From Nocardia crassostreae (GTDB lineage: Bacteria > Actinomycetota > Actinomycetes > Mycobacteriales > Mycobacteriaceae): DNA of 64,000 nucleotides. The notes beneath the pieces are model-generated. The model did not search any database, was not told the DNA's origin, and saw nothing but the letters and a program-made list of their open reading frames with translations. Positions 34,886 through 43,258 of this stretch are shown one piece after another. Within the stretch, counting starts at the first letter, position 1, and the number at the start of each line of letters is the position of its first letter. The translations under genes and the position numbers were made by a program. The DNA is taken from NCBI RefSeq assembly GCF_001613405.1, contig NZ_BDCH01000040.1, forward strand, positions 62,001-126,000. The letters run 5' to 3'.

Positions 34886-36214
34886 GTGACTGAACTTCGA
34901 AACGATCCCGCCACGCAATCACCGGGCGGCGGAACGGCATTGCCCACCCGGCGGCGACTGCATCCGGCCTGGATCGTGGCCGCGGTCGGCTTCGTGACGC
35001 TCATCGGCGCGGCGGCCTTCCGCTCGGTGCCCAGCGTGCTCATGGATCCGCTGCATGCGGAATTCGGCTGGTCGCACGGCACCATCGGGGCGGCGGTCTC
35101 GGTGAATGTGCTGCTCTACGGCCTGATCTCGCCGTTCGCGGCGGCGCTCATGGACCGCCTCGGCATTCGCCGGGTGGTGGCGGGCGCGCTGGTGCTGGTG
35201 GCCGCGGGCAGCGGACTGACGGTGTTCATGACCCAGGCGTGGCAGTTGGTGCTGCTGTGGGGCGTGGTGGTCGGCGTGGGCGTGGGCTCGATGTCCATGC
35301 CGTTCGTGGCCATCATCTCCGGGCGGTGGTTCGTGAAGCAGCGCGGCCTGGTCACCGGCGTGCTCACCGCGGCGGGCGCGACCGGGCAGCTGATCTTCCT
35401 GCCCTTGATCGCCGCGCTCGCCCATGATCAGGGCTGGCGGTTTCCGGCGCTGCTGGTGGCGGCCATCTCGCTCGCGGTGGTGCCGCTGGTGTGGTTCTTC
35501 ATCCGCGACTACCCGAGCGATATCGGGGAGACCGCCTACGGTGCGGAGCCGGGCAGTCCGGTCGGGGTGCGGGTCGCCGTCACCGGTGGGGCCTCGCGGG
35601 CGCTGACGGTGCTGTTCACGGTGGCGCGCAAGCCGGTGTTCTGGCTGCTGGCAGGCGGTTTCGCGATTTGCGGTATGTCCACCAACGGGCTCATCGGCAC
35701 CCATTTCGTGAGCGCCGCCCACGATCACGGCATGCCCGTCACCACCGCCGCGGGACTGCTCGCGCTGGTCGGCGTGTTCGATGTGGCCGGGACCATTGCC
35801 TCGGGCTGGCTCACCGACCGGTTCGATTCGCGGTATCTGCTGCTCGGCTACTACTCGCTGCGCGGGATCTCACTGCTGTTCCTGCCCGCGCTGCTGGCCC
35901 CCGATGTGGAGCCGAGCATGTGGGCGTTCATCATCTTCTACGGCCTGGACTGGATCGCGACCGTGCCGCCGACCGTGGCGCTGCGCCGGGAGCACTTCGG
36001 CGAGGACGGTCCGGTGGCCTTCGGCTGGGTCTTCGCCTCGCATCAGATCGGCGCGGCCGTGGCGGCGGCGGGCGCGGGCGTGATTCGCGATATCCAGGGC
36101 AGCTACAGCCTGGCCTTCTACATCGCGGGCGGTTTGCGCGCCGTGGCGGCACTCATGTCCCTGAGCATCCGCCGGGCGGTCCCCTCAGCCATCGATGGCG
36201 CGGTGCGGGCGTGA
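34886..36214 (+). CDS. MFS transporter, OFA/monocarboxylate-type
   Basis: The roughly 440-residue protein has twelve predicted membrane segments. The first is WIVAAVGFVTLIGAAAFRSV; the loop-2/3 motif reads AALMDRLGIRRVVAGAL; another motif copy, GTIASGWLTDRFDSRYLLLG, lies in the second half. The pattern with PSVLMDPLHAEFGWSHGTIG is typical of the OFA/MCT branch that moves carboxylates or small organic acids. The frame is open to 34835, but that GTG lies in the inverted repeat, so GTG at 34886 is taken. It is probably controlled by the divergent GlxA regulator. Confidence 0.82.
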   Translation: MTELRNDPATQSPGGGTALPTRRRLHPAWIVAAVGFVTLIGAAAFRSVPSVLMDPLHAEFGWSHGTIGAAVSVNVLLYGLISPFAAALMDRLGIRRVVAGALVLVAAGSGLTVFMTQAWQLVLLWGVVVGVGVGSMSMPFVAIISGRWFVKQRGLVTGVLTAAGATGQLIFLPLIAALAHDQGWRFPALLVAAISLAVVPLVWFFIRDYPSDIGETAYGAEPGSPVGVRVAVTGGASRALTVLFTVARKPVFWLLAGGFAICGMSTNGLIGTHFVSAAHDHGMPVTTAAGLLALVGVFDVAGTIASGWLTDRFDSRYLLLGYYSLRGISLLFLPALLAPDVEPSMWAFIIFYGLDWIATVPPTVALRREHFGEDGPVAFGWVFASHQIGAAVAAAGAGVIRDIQGSYSLAFYIAGGLRAVAALMSLSIRRAVPSAIDGAVRA

Positions 36215-36622
36215 TTCGATAGCGGTCTGGTCCTCGCGACGGCCGTCCCAGCGGCTGGGCTCGTCCTTGCTGCGGGGCGGCCGGTCATTGGCGATGAGCA
36301 CCGCGATCCACGGCAGCGGCACCGAGATCCCGATGATGAGCAGCGAGATCACCCAGTTCTCCCACACGCTGTAGGCCACCGCCGCCAGCACCAGGCACGG
36401 AATCCGGAACGCCATGAGGATGGTGTACCGCCGAACCCGATCCCGATGCTGCTGCTTCAGTGACGGCGCCGCCTCGGTGATCAGCGCCGGATGCTCTTTC
36501 TCCCCCGGGAAATAGCCCTCGGGCTTGCGCGGCGGGTTCGGAATCGAACCGGCTGGATGAAATTCGACCTCGGGGCGATCGCCGCCACCGACCTCGGCCT
36601 CGAAATCGCCGTCGCGCTGCAT
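36185..36622 (-). CDS. DUF3099 domain membrane protein
   Basis: The 145-residue protein has the DUF3099 core HPALITEAAPSLKQQHRDRVRRYTILMAFRIP followed by two membrane helices (IPCLVLAAVAYSVWENWVI and SLLIIGISVPLPWIAVLI) and a charged tail. The function is unknown; in mycobacteria, as I recall, a homologue lies beside sigB. It converges on the MFS gene with a 30-base overlap and is divergent from DUF3039. Confidence 0.85.
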   Translation of the reverse strand: MQRDGDFEAEVGGGDRPEVEFHPAGSIPNPPRKPEGYFPGEKEHPALITEAAPSLKQQHRDRVRRYTILMAFRIPCLVLAAVAYSVWENWVISLLIIGISVPLPWIAVLIANDRPPRSKDEPSRWDGRREDQTAIESRPHRAIDG

Positions 36623-36699
36623 ACCCCGAGTCTTCCACTACAGCCTGTCGAAGTCACATGCCGGTGGTTCCGATGAGCCCCCGACCACACCCTGGCATC

Positions 36700-36945
36700 A
36701 TGGATCAGGTGAGCGCATCAGACACCCTGGTCCGTCCGGATACGACCACCGACGAGTCGACCGACAACGACACCCCCAAGTTCTTCCACTACGTGAAGAA
36801 GAACAAGATCGCCGAGTCCGCCGTCATGGGCACCCACGTGGTAGCCCTCTGCGGCGAGGTCTTCCCGGTGACCAAGTCCCCCAAGCCCGGCTCTCCGGTC
36901 TGCCCGGAGTGCAAGCGCATCTACGAGATGATGAAGAAGGACTAG
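36700..36945 (+). CDS. DUF3039 domain protein, small zinc-ribbon-like
   Basis: The 81-residue protein ends with the conserved DUF3039 block FFHYVKKNKIAESAVMGTHV, VALCGEVFPVTKSPKPGSPV, CPECKRIYEMM. Cys in ALCG and the CPEC pair suggest metal binding. The function is unknown but the family is widely conserved in actinobacteria. The start MDQVSASD at 36700 is preferred over the longer frame from 36658. Confidence 0.85.
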   Translation: MDQVSASDTLVRPDTTTDESTDNDTPKFFHYVKKNKIAESAVMGTHVVALCGEVFPVTKSPKPGSPVCPECKRIYEMMKKD

Positions 36946-36961
36946 TCGGAGTATCGGGACT

Positions 36962-37357
36962 GTGAGAAACCAGTTCGAGGTGACGCAGGCGGTTCCCGAT
37001 CCGTGGGCGAGCCACGCTGTCGCCCCGCACTGGATTCCGTCGCGCGGCTTGAGCAACGGGCTGCACGCCCGGGCCTGGGGAGCGCTCGCCGACCTGGACG
37101 AATCGCAGGTCTACCGGGTGCTTTTCGCGCTCTCCGACGCGCGGATCGCGGGGTATGTCCTGCCGGTGCGCGCGACGGTCCTCGAACCCGGTGATCCGGA
37201 GGTCGTGTGGCGGCTGCGGGTCGACATGCAGCGGTATCGCGCCGCCGAGGATCGATTGATGGAGCTCCTGCGCTACAGCCGCCCGCGCCGCGCACCTCGG
37301 GCGGCGCGCGGCGGCCGCCGCCGACTGCGCGTGCCGTTGGTTCGCAAGGCGCGGTGA
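36962..37357 (+). CDS. Hypothetical protein with basic C-terminus
   Basis: The 131-residue product starts with GTG 16 bases after the DUF3039 stop. It contains WGALADLDESQVYRVLFALSD and VVWRLRVDMQRYRAAEDRLM and ends in an Arg-rich tail (RPRRAPRAARGGRRRLRVP) that might contact nucleic acid. I recognise no family. Placement and codon use support it as a real gene co-transcribed with DUF3039. Confidence 0.55.
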   Translation: MRNQFEVTQAVPDPWASHAVAPHWIPSRGLSNGLHARAWGALADLDESQVYRVLFALSDARIAGYVLPVRATVLEPGDPEVVWRLRVDMQRYRAAEDRLMELLRYSRPRRAPRAARGGRRRLRVPLVRKAR

Positions 37358-37375
37358 CGACGACCTGCTCTGCGG

Positions 37376-37915
37376 CTACAGGAAGCGTTCGAGGTGGGGT
37401 ACGGCCTCGACCGGGTGCCGGGCCGCTATGCCCTCGTTGATTTCCCGGAACTCCCAGGTTCCGCTCGGGCGGAACAGTCCACCCATGATGAAGCCGGTGC
37501 CGGTGACAGCGGCAATGTCGTAGCGGGCCAACTCGGTGGTGGTCGCGCTGTTCACGATGCGGCAGAAGGCATCCTCGACCCCGGACAGATCCTGCCCGGT
37601 GTAGCAGGTGGCCACGAAGAGCACGGCCGTCACGGCAGCATCCATGCGAGCCAGATCGACGGTGATGATCTCGTCGTCCCCCGGACCTTCGCCGGTGAGG
37701 TTGTCCCAGTGCAGGCGCACCGCCCGGTCGGCGGAGAACATCTGCTCGTGATAGACGACATCGATGAGGCCGACGTCGTCGTAGATCATGGCCGCGATAT
37801 TCAGATCGATCTCGGCCTGCTTGCCCCAGGGCCTGCGTCGCGCCGGATCCCACCCCAAACCCACTCGCAGATAACTGATCTCGGCGCCTTGCCCATCCCG
37901 CAACGGAATTATCAC
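37376..37915 (-). CDS. TerD family protein
   Basis: The 179-residue protein has the TerD/CABP fold signature: YLRVGLGWDPA, EIDLNIAAMIYDDVGLIDVVY, VRLHWDNLTGEGPGDDEIIT and FCRIVNSATTTELARYDIAA. The Asp-rich GDDE loop binds Ca2+ in characterised members. The family is linked to tellurite and stress resistance. The GTG start at 37915 follows AGGTAGG and matches where family similarity begins, so the longer frame to 38062 is not used. No other ter gene is near. Confidence 0.85.
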   Translation of the reverse strand: MIIPLRDGQGAEISYLRVGLGWDPARRRPWGKQAEIDLNIAAMIYDDVGLIDVVYHEQMFSADRAVRLHWDNLTGEGPGDDEIITVDLARMDAAVTAVLFVATCYTGQDLSGVEDAFCRIVNSATTTELARYDIAAVTGTGFIMGGLFRPSGTWEFREINEGIAARHPVEAVPHLERFL

Positions 37916-38197
37916 GACCGACCTACCTCGTTTCCCCGGCCAATGCGGTCCATCAGCACGGTCGATTCGGTCATAGCACCCAAGCCACCATGAATCAACG
38001 AAACATGTCGGAGGCGACCGCTGCGGCGGATGCGTAGTGGTCGGTCCGCGGATCGGCGGCACGTGCCCCGGCTGGGGCGGGGGCCGCAGCGCATTGGCCC
38101 GAAAGGCGTACTTGACGCCCCGTTCGGATTATTTAACCGGCCAAACCGTCTCGATACGCTCAACAGGTGGCCAGCGCAGATCGAGTAGGGGTAAATA

Positions 38198-38260
38198 ATG
38201 AATAGGCGGGGGATCGCAATCGTCACAGGCGCGTTACGCGGAATAGGCGCACCGAGATGA
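38198..38260 (+). other. 20-codon leader ORF, truncated SDR N-terminus
   Basis: ATG at 38198 opens MNRRGIAIVTGALRGIGAPR and stops at 38260. TGALRGIG is the cofactor-binding TGxxxGIG of short-chain dehydrogenases, so this is the first 20 residues of an SDR whose body is gone. Its stop overlaps the next ATG as ATGA, so it may now work as a coupled leader for the membrane protein gene. Confidence 0.6.
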
Positions 38261-39027
38261 GTGAGCACGGTATCGCCGTGGTAGGAAATATCTGCCTGGC
38301 AGTCATGATCGTCTGGACCGCCGGACTGGCCGGGTGGGCGATCCGGATCTGGGCGAAACACCGAAAGTATTATCTGTTCGCGCTGCTCGTATCATGTCTT
38401 GCTGCCGCTCCGTTCGAGGGTCTACTCGATAAGCTGATAGGCGTCACGTATGCGGTCCCGGACGGTGTTCCCTACGTCCGCCAATTCCAGGAAGACATCC
38501 CGGTGTGGGGCATCCTGGTCTATCTGGGCTGGTATTGCACGGCGATCTGCATTTTCATGGTCGCATTGGAGCGGAGCTGGTCGAGCGGCGCCGTCTGGAA
38601 ACTCTACGGAGCGCTTGTGCTCTTCGATGCGGCGGCGCAAATGTCGATCATCAACGCGGGACTGTACCGATACGTGGGCGGTCAGCCGCTGAGAATATTC
38701 GAACTGCCGTTCACGGTTCCGGTCTTCAACGCGGCCCTCGAGTTGCTCACGGCAGTTGCCCTGCGTCTTTTCGTCTCCCGTGCGCACGGGATGAGCCGAA
38801 TTCTGATTCTTCCGCTCGCACTCGGGGCGTTGTACGGCGGGAATTTCTTCATGAGCGGACCGTCGATATTTGCTGTGATGACGGGTCTCTCCACGGCAAC
38901 CGCCAGCCTCCTGGGGTTGGTGACCATCCTGTTCTCGCTCCTGACGGTGAATGCCGTGATCGGGTTCGAGACGACCGGTGGCCCGATGCGGCCCGCGCCC
39001 TCGCTACTTTCGAATAAATCAGTGTAA
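38257..39027 (+). CDS. Polytopic membrane protein, AveC spirocyclase-like
   Basis: The 256-residue protein has about seven hydrophobic helices (NICLAVMIVWTAGLAGWAI, YYLFALLVSCLAAAPFEGLL, VWGILVYLGWYCTAICIFMV, then more to GLVTILFSLLTVNAVIGF). The central part VWKLYGALVLFDAAAQMSII, NAGLYRYVGGQPLRIFELPF, TVPVFNAALELLTAVALRLF resembles AveC-like spirocyclase/dehydratase membrane proteins in the spacing of Trp, Tyr-x-x-x-GxQP and Asn. I judge this from pattern only. It lies in a less GC-rich segment and precedes the carbamoyltransferase gene by 24 bases. It probably acts on the same lipophilic product. Confidence 0.55.
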   Translation: MSEHGIAVVGNICLAVMIVWTAGLAGWAIRIWAKHRKYYLFALLVSCLAAAPFEGLLDKLIGVTYAVPDGVPYVRQFQEDIPVWGILVYLGWYCTAICIFMVALERSWSSGAVWKLYGALVLFDAAAQMSIINAGLYRYVGGQPLRIFELPFTVPVFNAALELLTAVALRLFVSRAHGMSRILILPLALGALYGGNFFMSGPSIFAVMTGLSTATASLLGLVTILFSLLTVNAVIGFETTGGPMRPAPSLLSNKSV

Positions 39028-39051
39028 TTCCACTATCTGAGGAGAGTTGTT

Positions 39052-41181
39052 TTGATTTTTTTGGGCTACAACGGGTTCACTCGCAGCCGCGATCAGGATC
39101 TCATGCTTCCGGGACCGGAAAAAATAGATCACTACGCGGCCGTAGGCCACGATGCCGGAGCTGCAATCATAATCGACGGCCAAGTCGTCGCGGCCGTCGA
39201 AGAGGAGCGTCTGAACAGGGAAAAGAAGACGACCAAGTTTCCGTCGAATGCGATAGACTGGTGCCTCGAAAAGGCTGGCATTTCGCTGTCCGATGTGGAC
39301 TACTTTGCTTTTCCGTGGGCATTTACGGATGAAGTACTCGAGTTGATGAAGGGGGATGTGGCCGAAGCTGTGCCCGACCCGGACCTTCGCTCGATGGTAC
39401 TTGCGGAGTTCGATAAGTTATACGAGCGACTCTTCGCGCCGGAGCAGATTGCGAACGACTTCCATGCGCAGACCGGGTACAGGATTCCGGCCGGAAAGCT
39501 GATTCTCGTTCCGCATCATATGGCCCACCTGATGTGCGGCTACCAGGTACGTGGTGGCGGTGATTCCGTATTCTTCATCAGCGACGGCCGAGGGGAGCGG
39601 AACTCGTCTGTTTCGGGCCAGATCGAGAGCGGTGAGATTACCGTCTTCGAACATCTGACCATAGGTAGTGGCAATTCGATAGGGCTGTTCTACAGTGAAA
39701 TAACCCGCTACCTGGGATTCTATCCGAACAATGATGAATACAAGGTGATGGGGCTCTCCGCATACTGCCCGAACCCAACTGATCCGCAAATTATCGATTC
39801 ACTGATCACACTCCTCGACCATGGTGGGATCAGATTCACCATTCCGCTGGGCGGTCCACAGAGTCACATCGCCTACGAAAGCGAGCTCGACCGCCTCTTC
39901 GGCGGAAACGATTCCACCAGAGATACCGTGGAGTTCAAGGCGCGAGTCGCACGTGCGGCACAGGATGTCCTCGAGCTGGCGACTGCTCATCAGATTGCCG
40001 AACTATCCAAATGCACGAGTCTTTCGAACCTGATTCATGAAGGTGGCGTCGCACTGAATTGTGTCAATAATACCAAGGTGCTGGAGGCCGGTAACTTCGC
40101 CTCCGTGGATGTGAGCTACGGAGCCAGTGATACCGGACTCCCCATCGGTGCGGCGGCATTCGTCGGTCATGTGTACGGGCACGTCACCCCGGCGCCCTGT
40201 ACGACATATCTGGGTCCGGAGTACACACACGAAGAAATGCTCCAGGCTACCCGGCTGTTCGAGGATCGCATTGTCGTGACGGAGCTGAATGCTGCCGACG
40301 TCACCGCGAAGACTGCCGAATTGCTGACCGAGAAAGTTGTCATCGGCTGGTTCCAGGGCTGCGCCGAGTACGGCCCTCGTGCCCTCGGTAGCCGAAGTAT
40401 TCTCGCAAACCCGAAGTTCGAGGACATCAAGGACATCATCAATCTTCGCGTCAAACATCGAGAACCGTTTCGCCCCTTTGCGCCCGTGGTTCTGGAATCC
40501 GATGCCAACAGACTTTTCGACATGGGGAAACTCGCGCCCTCTCCGGATATGACATTCGTGGTGCCCGTGCGGGAGGAGTTCCGCGACCAGATTCCGGGGG
40601 TAAGTCACGTCGACGGCACATCCCGGGTTCAGACGGTTGACGACAGTCAGAACCCGCTACTGGCCGAGTTGCTTCGTGAGGTGCAAGAACGAACCGGTAT
40701 GGGGTACTTGATCAATACCTCCTTCAATGTTGCCGGTGAGCCGATCGTCGGTTCCCCGGAGGATGCCATCCGATGCTTCTTGAGTACCGAAATCGACTAT
40801 CTGGTTCTGGGCAATCTGCTGATTCGTAAACCGGAGAGCGTGGACGACGTCTCAGTTGCCGATCGAGCTCCGCTGGCCGTCGTGGGAATCGCCCGGCCCA
40901 AACCGGACAGTGCCGACGAGCTGAAGCAATTGCTGCTGTCGTTCGTGGCACCGTCTCGCGCCGAAGACGGGGCCTTGGAGTATCACTTCCACGAGGATGC
41001 GAACGACCCGTCGATTTTCGTTCTCTACGAGGTGTGGCGCTCCCAGGAGGATTTCGAGCGTCACCTGGCGCTACCGCACATGGTGTCCTTCTGGGAACGC
41101 CGTATGGACTACCTCGAGGAAGACCTCGACCTCCGGTTCCTGTCGATGCAGAGCTCCTACCCGCACCGCAGCGCCGAGTAG
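39052..41181 (+). CDS. NodU/CmcH-type O-carbamoyltransferase with C-terminal ABM-like domain
   Basis: Residues 1 to about 595 form a complete carbamoyltransferase. VGHDAGAAIIIDGQVVAAVE and ERLNREKKTTKFP are N-terminal; HHMAHLMCGY, DGRGERNSS and GLFYSEITRYLGF are in the YrdC/Kae1-like core; AEYGPRALGSRSILANPKFE and LINTSFNVAGEPIVGSPEDA are in the C-terminal domain. This family transfers carbamoyl from carbamoyl phosphate, via carbamoyl-AMP, to hydroxyls of nodulation factors or antibiotics. Residues about 610-709 are an antibiotic-biosynthesis-monooxygenase-like domain (LAVVGIARPKPDSADELKQL, LEYHFHEDANDPSIFVLYEV, FERHLALPHMVSFWE). The TTG start has AGGAGAG upstream. A strong terminator follows. 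Confidence 0.85.
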   Translation: MIFLGYNGFTRSRDQDLMLPGPEKIDHYAAVGHDAGAAIIIDGQVVAAVEEERLNREKKTTKFPSNAIDWCLEKAGISLSDVDYFAFPWAFTDEVLELMKGDVAEAVPDPDLRSMVLAEFDKLYERLFAPEQIANDFHAQTGYRIPAGKLILVPHHMAHLMCGYQVRGGGDSVFFISDGRGERNSSVSGQIESGEITVFEHLTIGSGNSIGLFYSEITRYLGFYPNNDEYKVMGLSAYCPNPTDPQIIDSLITLLDHGGIRFTIPLGGPQSHIAYESELDRLFGGNDSTRDTVEFKARVARAAQDVLELATAHQIAELSKCTSLSNLIHEGGVALNCVNNTKVLEAGNFASVDVSYGASDTGLPIGAAAFVGHVYGHVTPAPCTTYLGPEYTHEEMLQATRLFEDRIVVTELNAADVTAKTAELLTEKVVIGWFQGCAEYGPRALGSRSILANPKFEDIKDIINLRVKHREPFRPFAPVVLESDANRLFDMGKLAPSPDMTFVVPVREEFRDQIPGVSHVDGTSRVQTVDDSQNPLLAELLREVQERTGMGYLINTSFNVAGEPIVGSPEDAIRCFLSTEIDYLVLGNLLIRKPESVDDVSVADRAPLAVVGIARPKPDSADELKQLLLSFVAPSRAEDGALEYHFHEDANDPSIFVLYEVWRSQEDFERHLALPHMVSFWERRMDYLEEDLDLRFLSMQSSYPHRSAE

Positions 41182-41201
41182 ACGATCGCGACCCTTGACG
41201 G

Positions 41202-41239
41202 AGTAGGGGTGCCCGAAAGGGCCACCCCTACTTCGTTTT
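41202..41239 (+). terminator. Intrinsic terminator after the carbamoyltransferase gene
   Basis: AGTAGGGGTG (41202-41211) pairs with CACCCCTACT (41223-41232). The loop closes as GCCC-GAAA-GGGC, a GNRA tetraloop, and TTCGTTTT follows. It ends the island transcript about 20 bases after the stop codon. Confidence 0.85.
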
Positions 41240-41389
41240 CGATCGTCGGAGTTCGTCGTAGCCCGCATGTCGACAATCCGAAGGAGGCCGGATTCCGTGG
41301 CACGCCCCACGGGCTTCGGCCACGAGCCAAGGAATGATGGTCGACGGCACATTCATGCTGTCGGCCGTCGGGCCGGTAATCTGCGGGGC

Positions 41390-42316
41390 ATGAGCGCAGG
41401 CCTTTTCGGACTCCTCGATGACGTGGCCGCGCTGGCCCGGCTCGCGGCTGCTTCCATTGACGACATCGGGGCGGCTACCGGGCGGGCGACCGCGAAGGCC
41501 GCCGGGGTGGTCATCGACGACACCGCTGTGACACCGCAGTATGTGCATGGCATCACCGCGGAGCGTGAGCTTCCGATGATCAAGCGGATCGCCATCGGGT
41601 CGCTGCGCAACAAGTTGGTGTTCATTCTTCCGGCGGCGCTGATTCTCAGCCAGTTCGTGCCGTGGCTGCTCACACCGATCCTGATGATCGGCGCCACCTA
41701 TCTGTGCTTCGAAGGCGCGGAGAAGGTGCTGGGGCGGTTCCTGCACCATGACAGCCACGGGCCCGAGGCCGACGGGGCCGCCGATGAGAAGGCGATGACC
41801 GCGGGCGCTATTCGCACCGATTTCATTCTGTCCGCCGAGATCATGGTGATCGCCCTCAATGAGGTTGCCCACCAGTCGTTCTTCCCTCGGCTGATCATTC
41901 TTGTCATTGTCGCCGTGGTTATCACCGCCGCGGTGTACGGCGTTGTCGGCGTCATCGTGAAGATGGATGATGTCGGATTGGCGCTGGCCCAGCGGTCCTC
42001 CCGGTTTGCGCAGGCCGTCGGTCGCGGACTGGTGACGGGGATGCCCAAACTGCTGACGGCGCTGTCGCTCATCGGTACGGTCGCGATGCTCTGGGTCGGC
42101 GGGCACATCCTGCTCACCGGCACCGATGAGCTCGGCTGGCACGCGCCGTACGAGTTGGTGCACCATGCCGAGGAGGCTGTCCGCGATGCCGTCCAAGGTG
42201 TCGGGGGACTGCTGGCGTGGCTGACGAATACGGCCGCTTCGGCGGTGGTCGGATTCGTCGTCGGCACCATCGTGGTGCTGATCGTGCAGGTGCTGCCCTT
42301 CAAGAAGAAGCACTGA
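41390..42316 (+). CDS. DUF808 family inner-membrane protein (YedI-like)
   Basis: The 308-residue protein starts MSAGLFGLLDDVAALARLAA and continues with ATGRATAKAAGVVIDDTAVTPQYVHG, the DUF808/YedI signature. Several membrane helices follow (LVFILPAALILSQFVPWLL, LIILVIVAVVITAAVYGVVG, AVVGFVVGTIVVLIVQVLP). FILSAEIMVIALNEV is conserved in the family. Its role is unknown. The frame is open from 41267, but homology begins at the ATG at 41390. It stands alone after the island terminator. Confidence 0.88.
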   Translation: MSAGLFGLLDDVAALARLAAASIDDIGAATGRATAKAAGVVIDDTAVTPQYVHGITAERELPMIKRIAIGSLRNKLVFILPAALILSQFVPWLLTPILMIGATYLCFEGAEKVLGRFLHHDSHGPEADGAADEKAMTAGAIRTDFILSAEIMVIALNEVAHQSFFPRLIILVIVAVVITAAVYGVVGVIVKMDDVGLALAQRSSRFAQAVGRGLVTGMPKLLTALSLIGTVAMLWVGGHILLTGTDELGWHAPYELVHHAEEAVRDAVQGVGGLLAWLTNTAASAVVGFVVGTIVVLIVQVLPFKKKH

Positions 42317-42357
42317 TCGGCTGTTTTCATGGTTCAGGCTGCGGGGAGCATGCTCGG

Positions 42358-43142
42358 TTGTGGACGGCGGCGGCCAGTTCACAGGTCGAGTTGCTGGCGG
42401 CGCGGTTCGAGACGTTCGAGTTCGATCGGCACAGTCATGAGCAGCTCTCGGTAGGGGTGATCGAAGAGGGGGCGGAGGGGCTGGACATGGCCGGGGGGAA
42501 GGTGGTGATTCCCGCCGGGCAGTTGGTGATCATCAATCCAGGGCAGGTGCACACCGGGTTCGCGCCGGCGGCGGACGGATGGCGGTATCGGAGTTCTATT
42601 TCGATACGGGACTGGTCGCGGAGTTGGCGGGGGAGCGGTGGGGGAACAGGGAAGTGTGGTTCCCCGAGACCGCGGTGCGGGATGACGAATTGTTCGGCCG
42701 GTTGCGGATGGTGCATCGCGAGCAGGAGTTGGCGGGCGATGCGCTCACGGCGGAATCATTGCTGATCGCGGGGTTGGGGGCGGTGCTGGATCGACATGCC
42801 CGGCATGGGCGGGCGGGTGCGGCGGGGGTGGCGCCGCGCCGGGGCGTGGACGCGGCTCGTCAGGTATTGCACGACCGCTGGACCGAGGCGGTCACCATCG
42901 CGGAACTCGGTGCGGCGGCGGGGATGTCGCGGGCCGCGCTCATGAACGCCTTCCGGGCCGCGTACGGGTTGCCGCCGCACGCCTATCTGATGCGGTTGCG
43001 CGCCAACCGCGCCCGCCGGTTGTTGCTGGCGGGGCAGACTCCGGCCGTGGTGGCGGCCGCGACGGGGTTCGCCGATCAGGCGCATCTGACGCGAATCTGC
43101 AAGCGCTACTTCGGCGTGACGCCGGGCGCGATCCGCCCGTGA
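42358..43142 (+). pseudogene. AraC family regulator, frameshifted
   Basis: The N-terminal cupin-like AraC domain (VELLAARFETFEFDRHSHEQ, VVIPAGQLVIINPGQVHTGF, DGWRYR) is in one frame and the rest (FYFDTGLVAELAG, VTIAELGAAAGMSRAALMNAF, VVAAATGFADQAHLTRICKRYFG) in another. The junction is at 42592-42593, where AG replaces what should be a three-base codon, so one base is missing. With that base the protein would be normal AraC size. The start is also unclear: TTG at 42358 is in frame, while the ATG at 42329 is not. Both problems point to decay or sequence error. Confidence 0.75.
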
Positions 43143-43258
43143 GGTGACGATCGCGCGGCGATGCGAATTCGCGCGCCGAGATTTTTGTTCAAGACCACCG
43201 GCCACCCCTGCCGTCAGGCTGTGTCGCAGCTGTTCGGAAGGTGAGGAAGGTCGGATCG

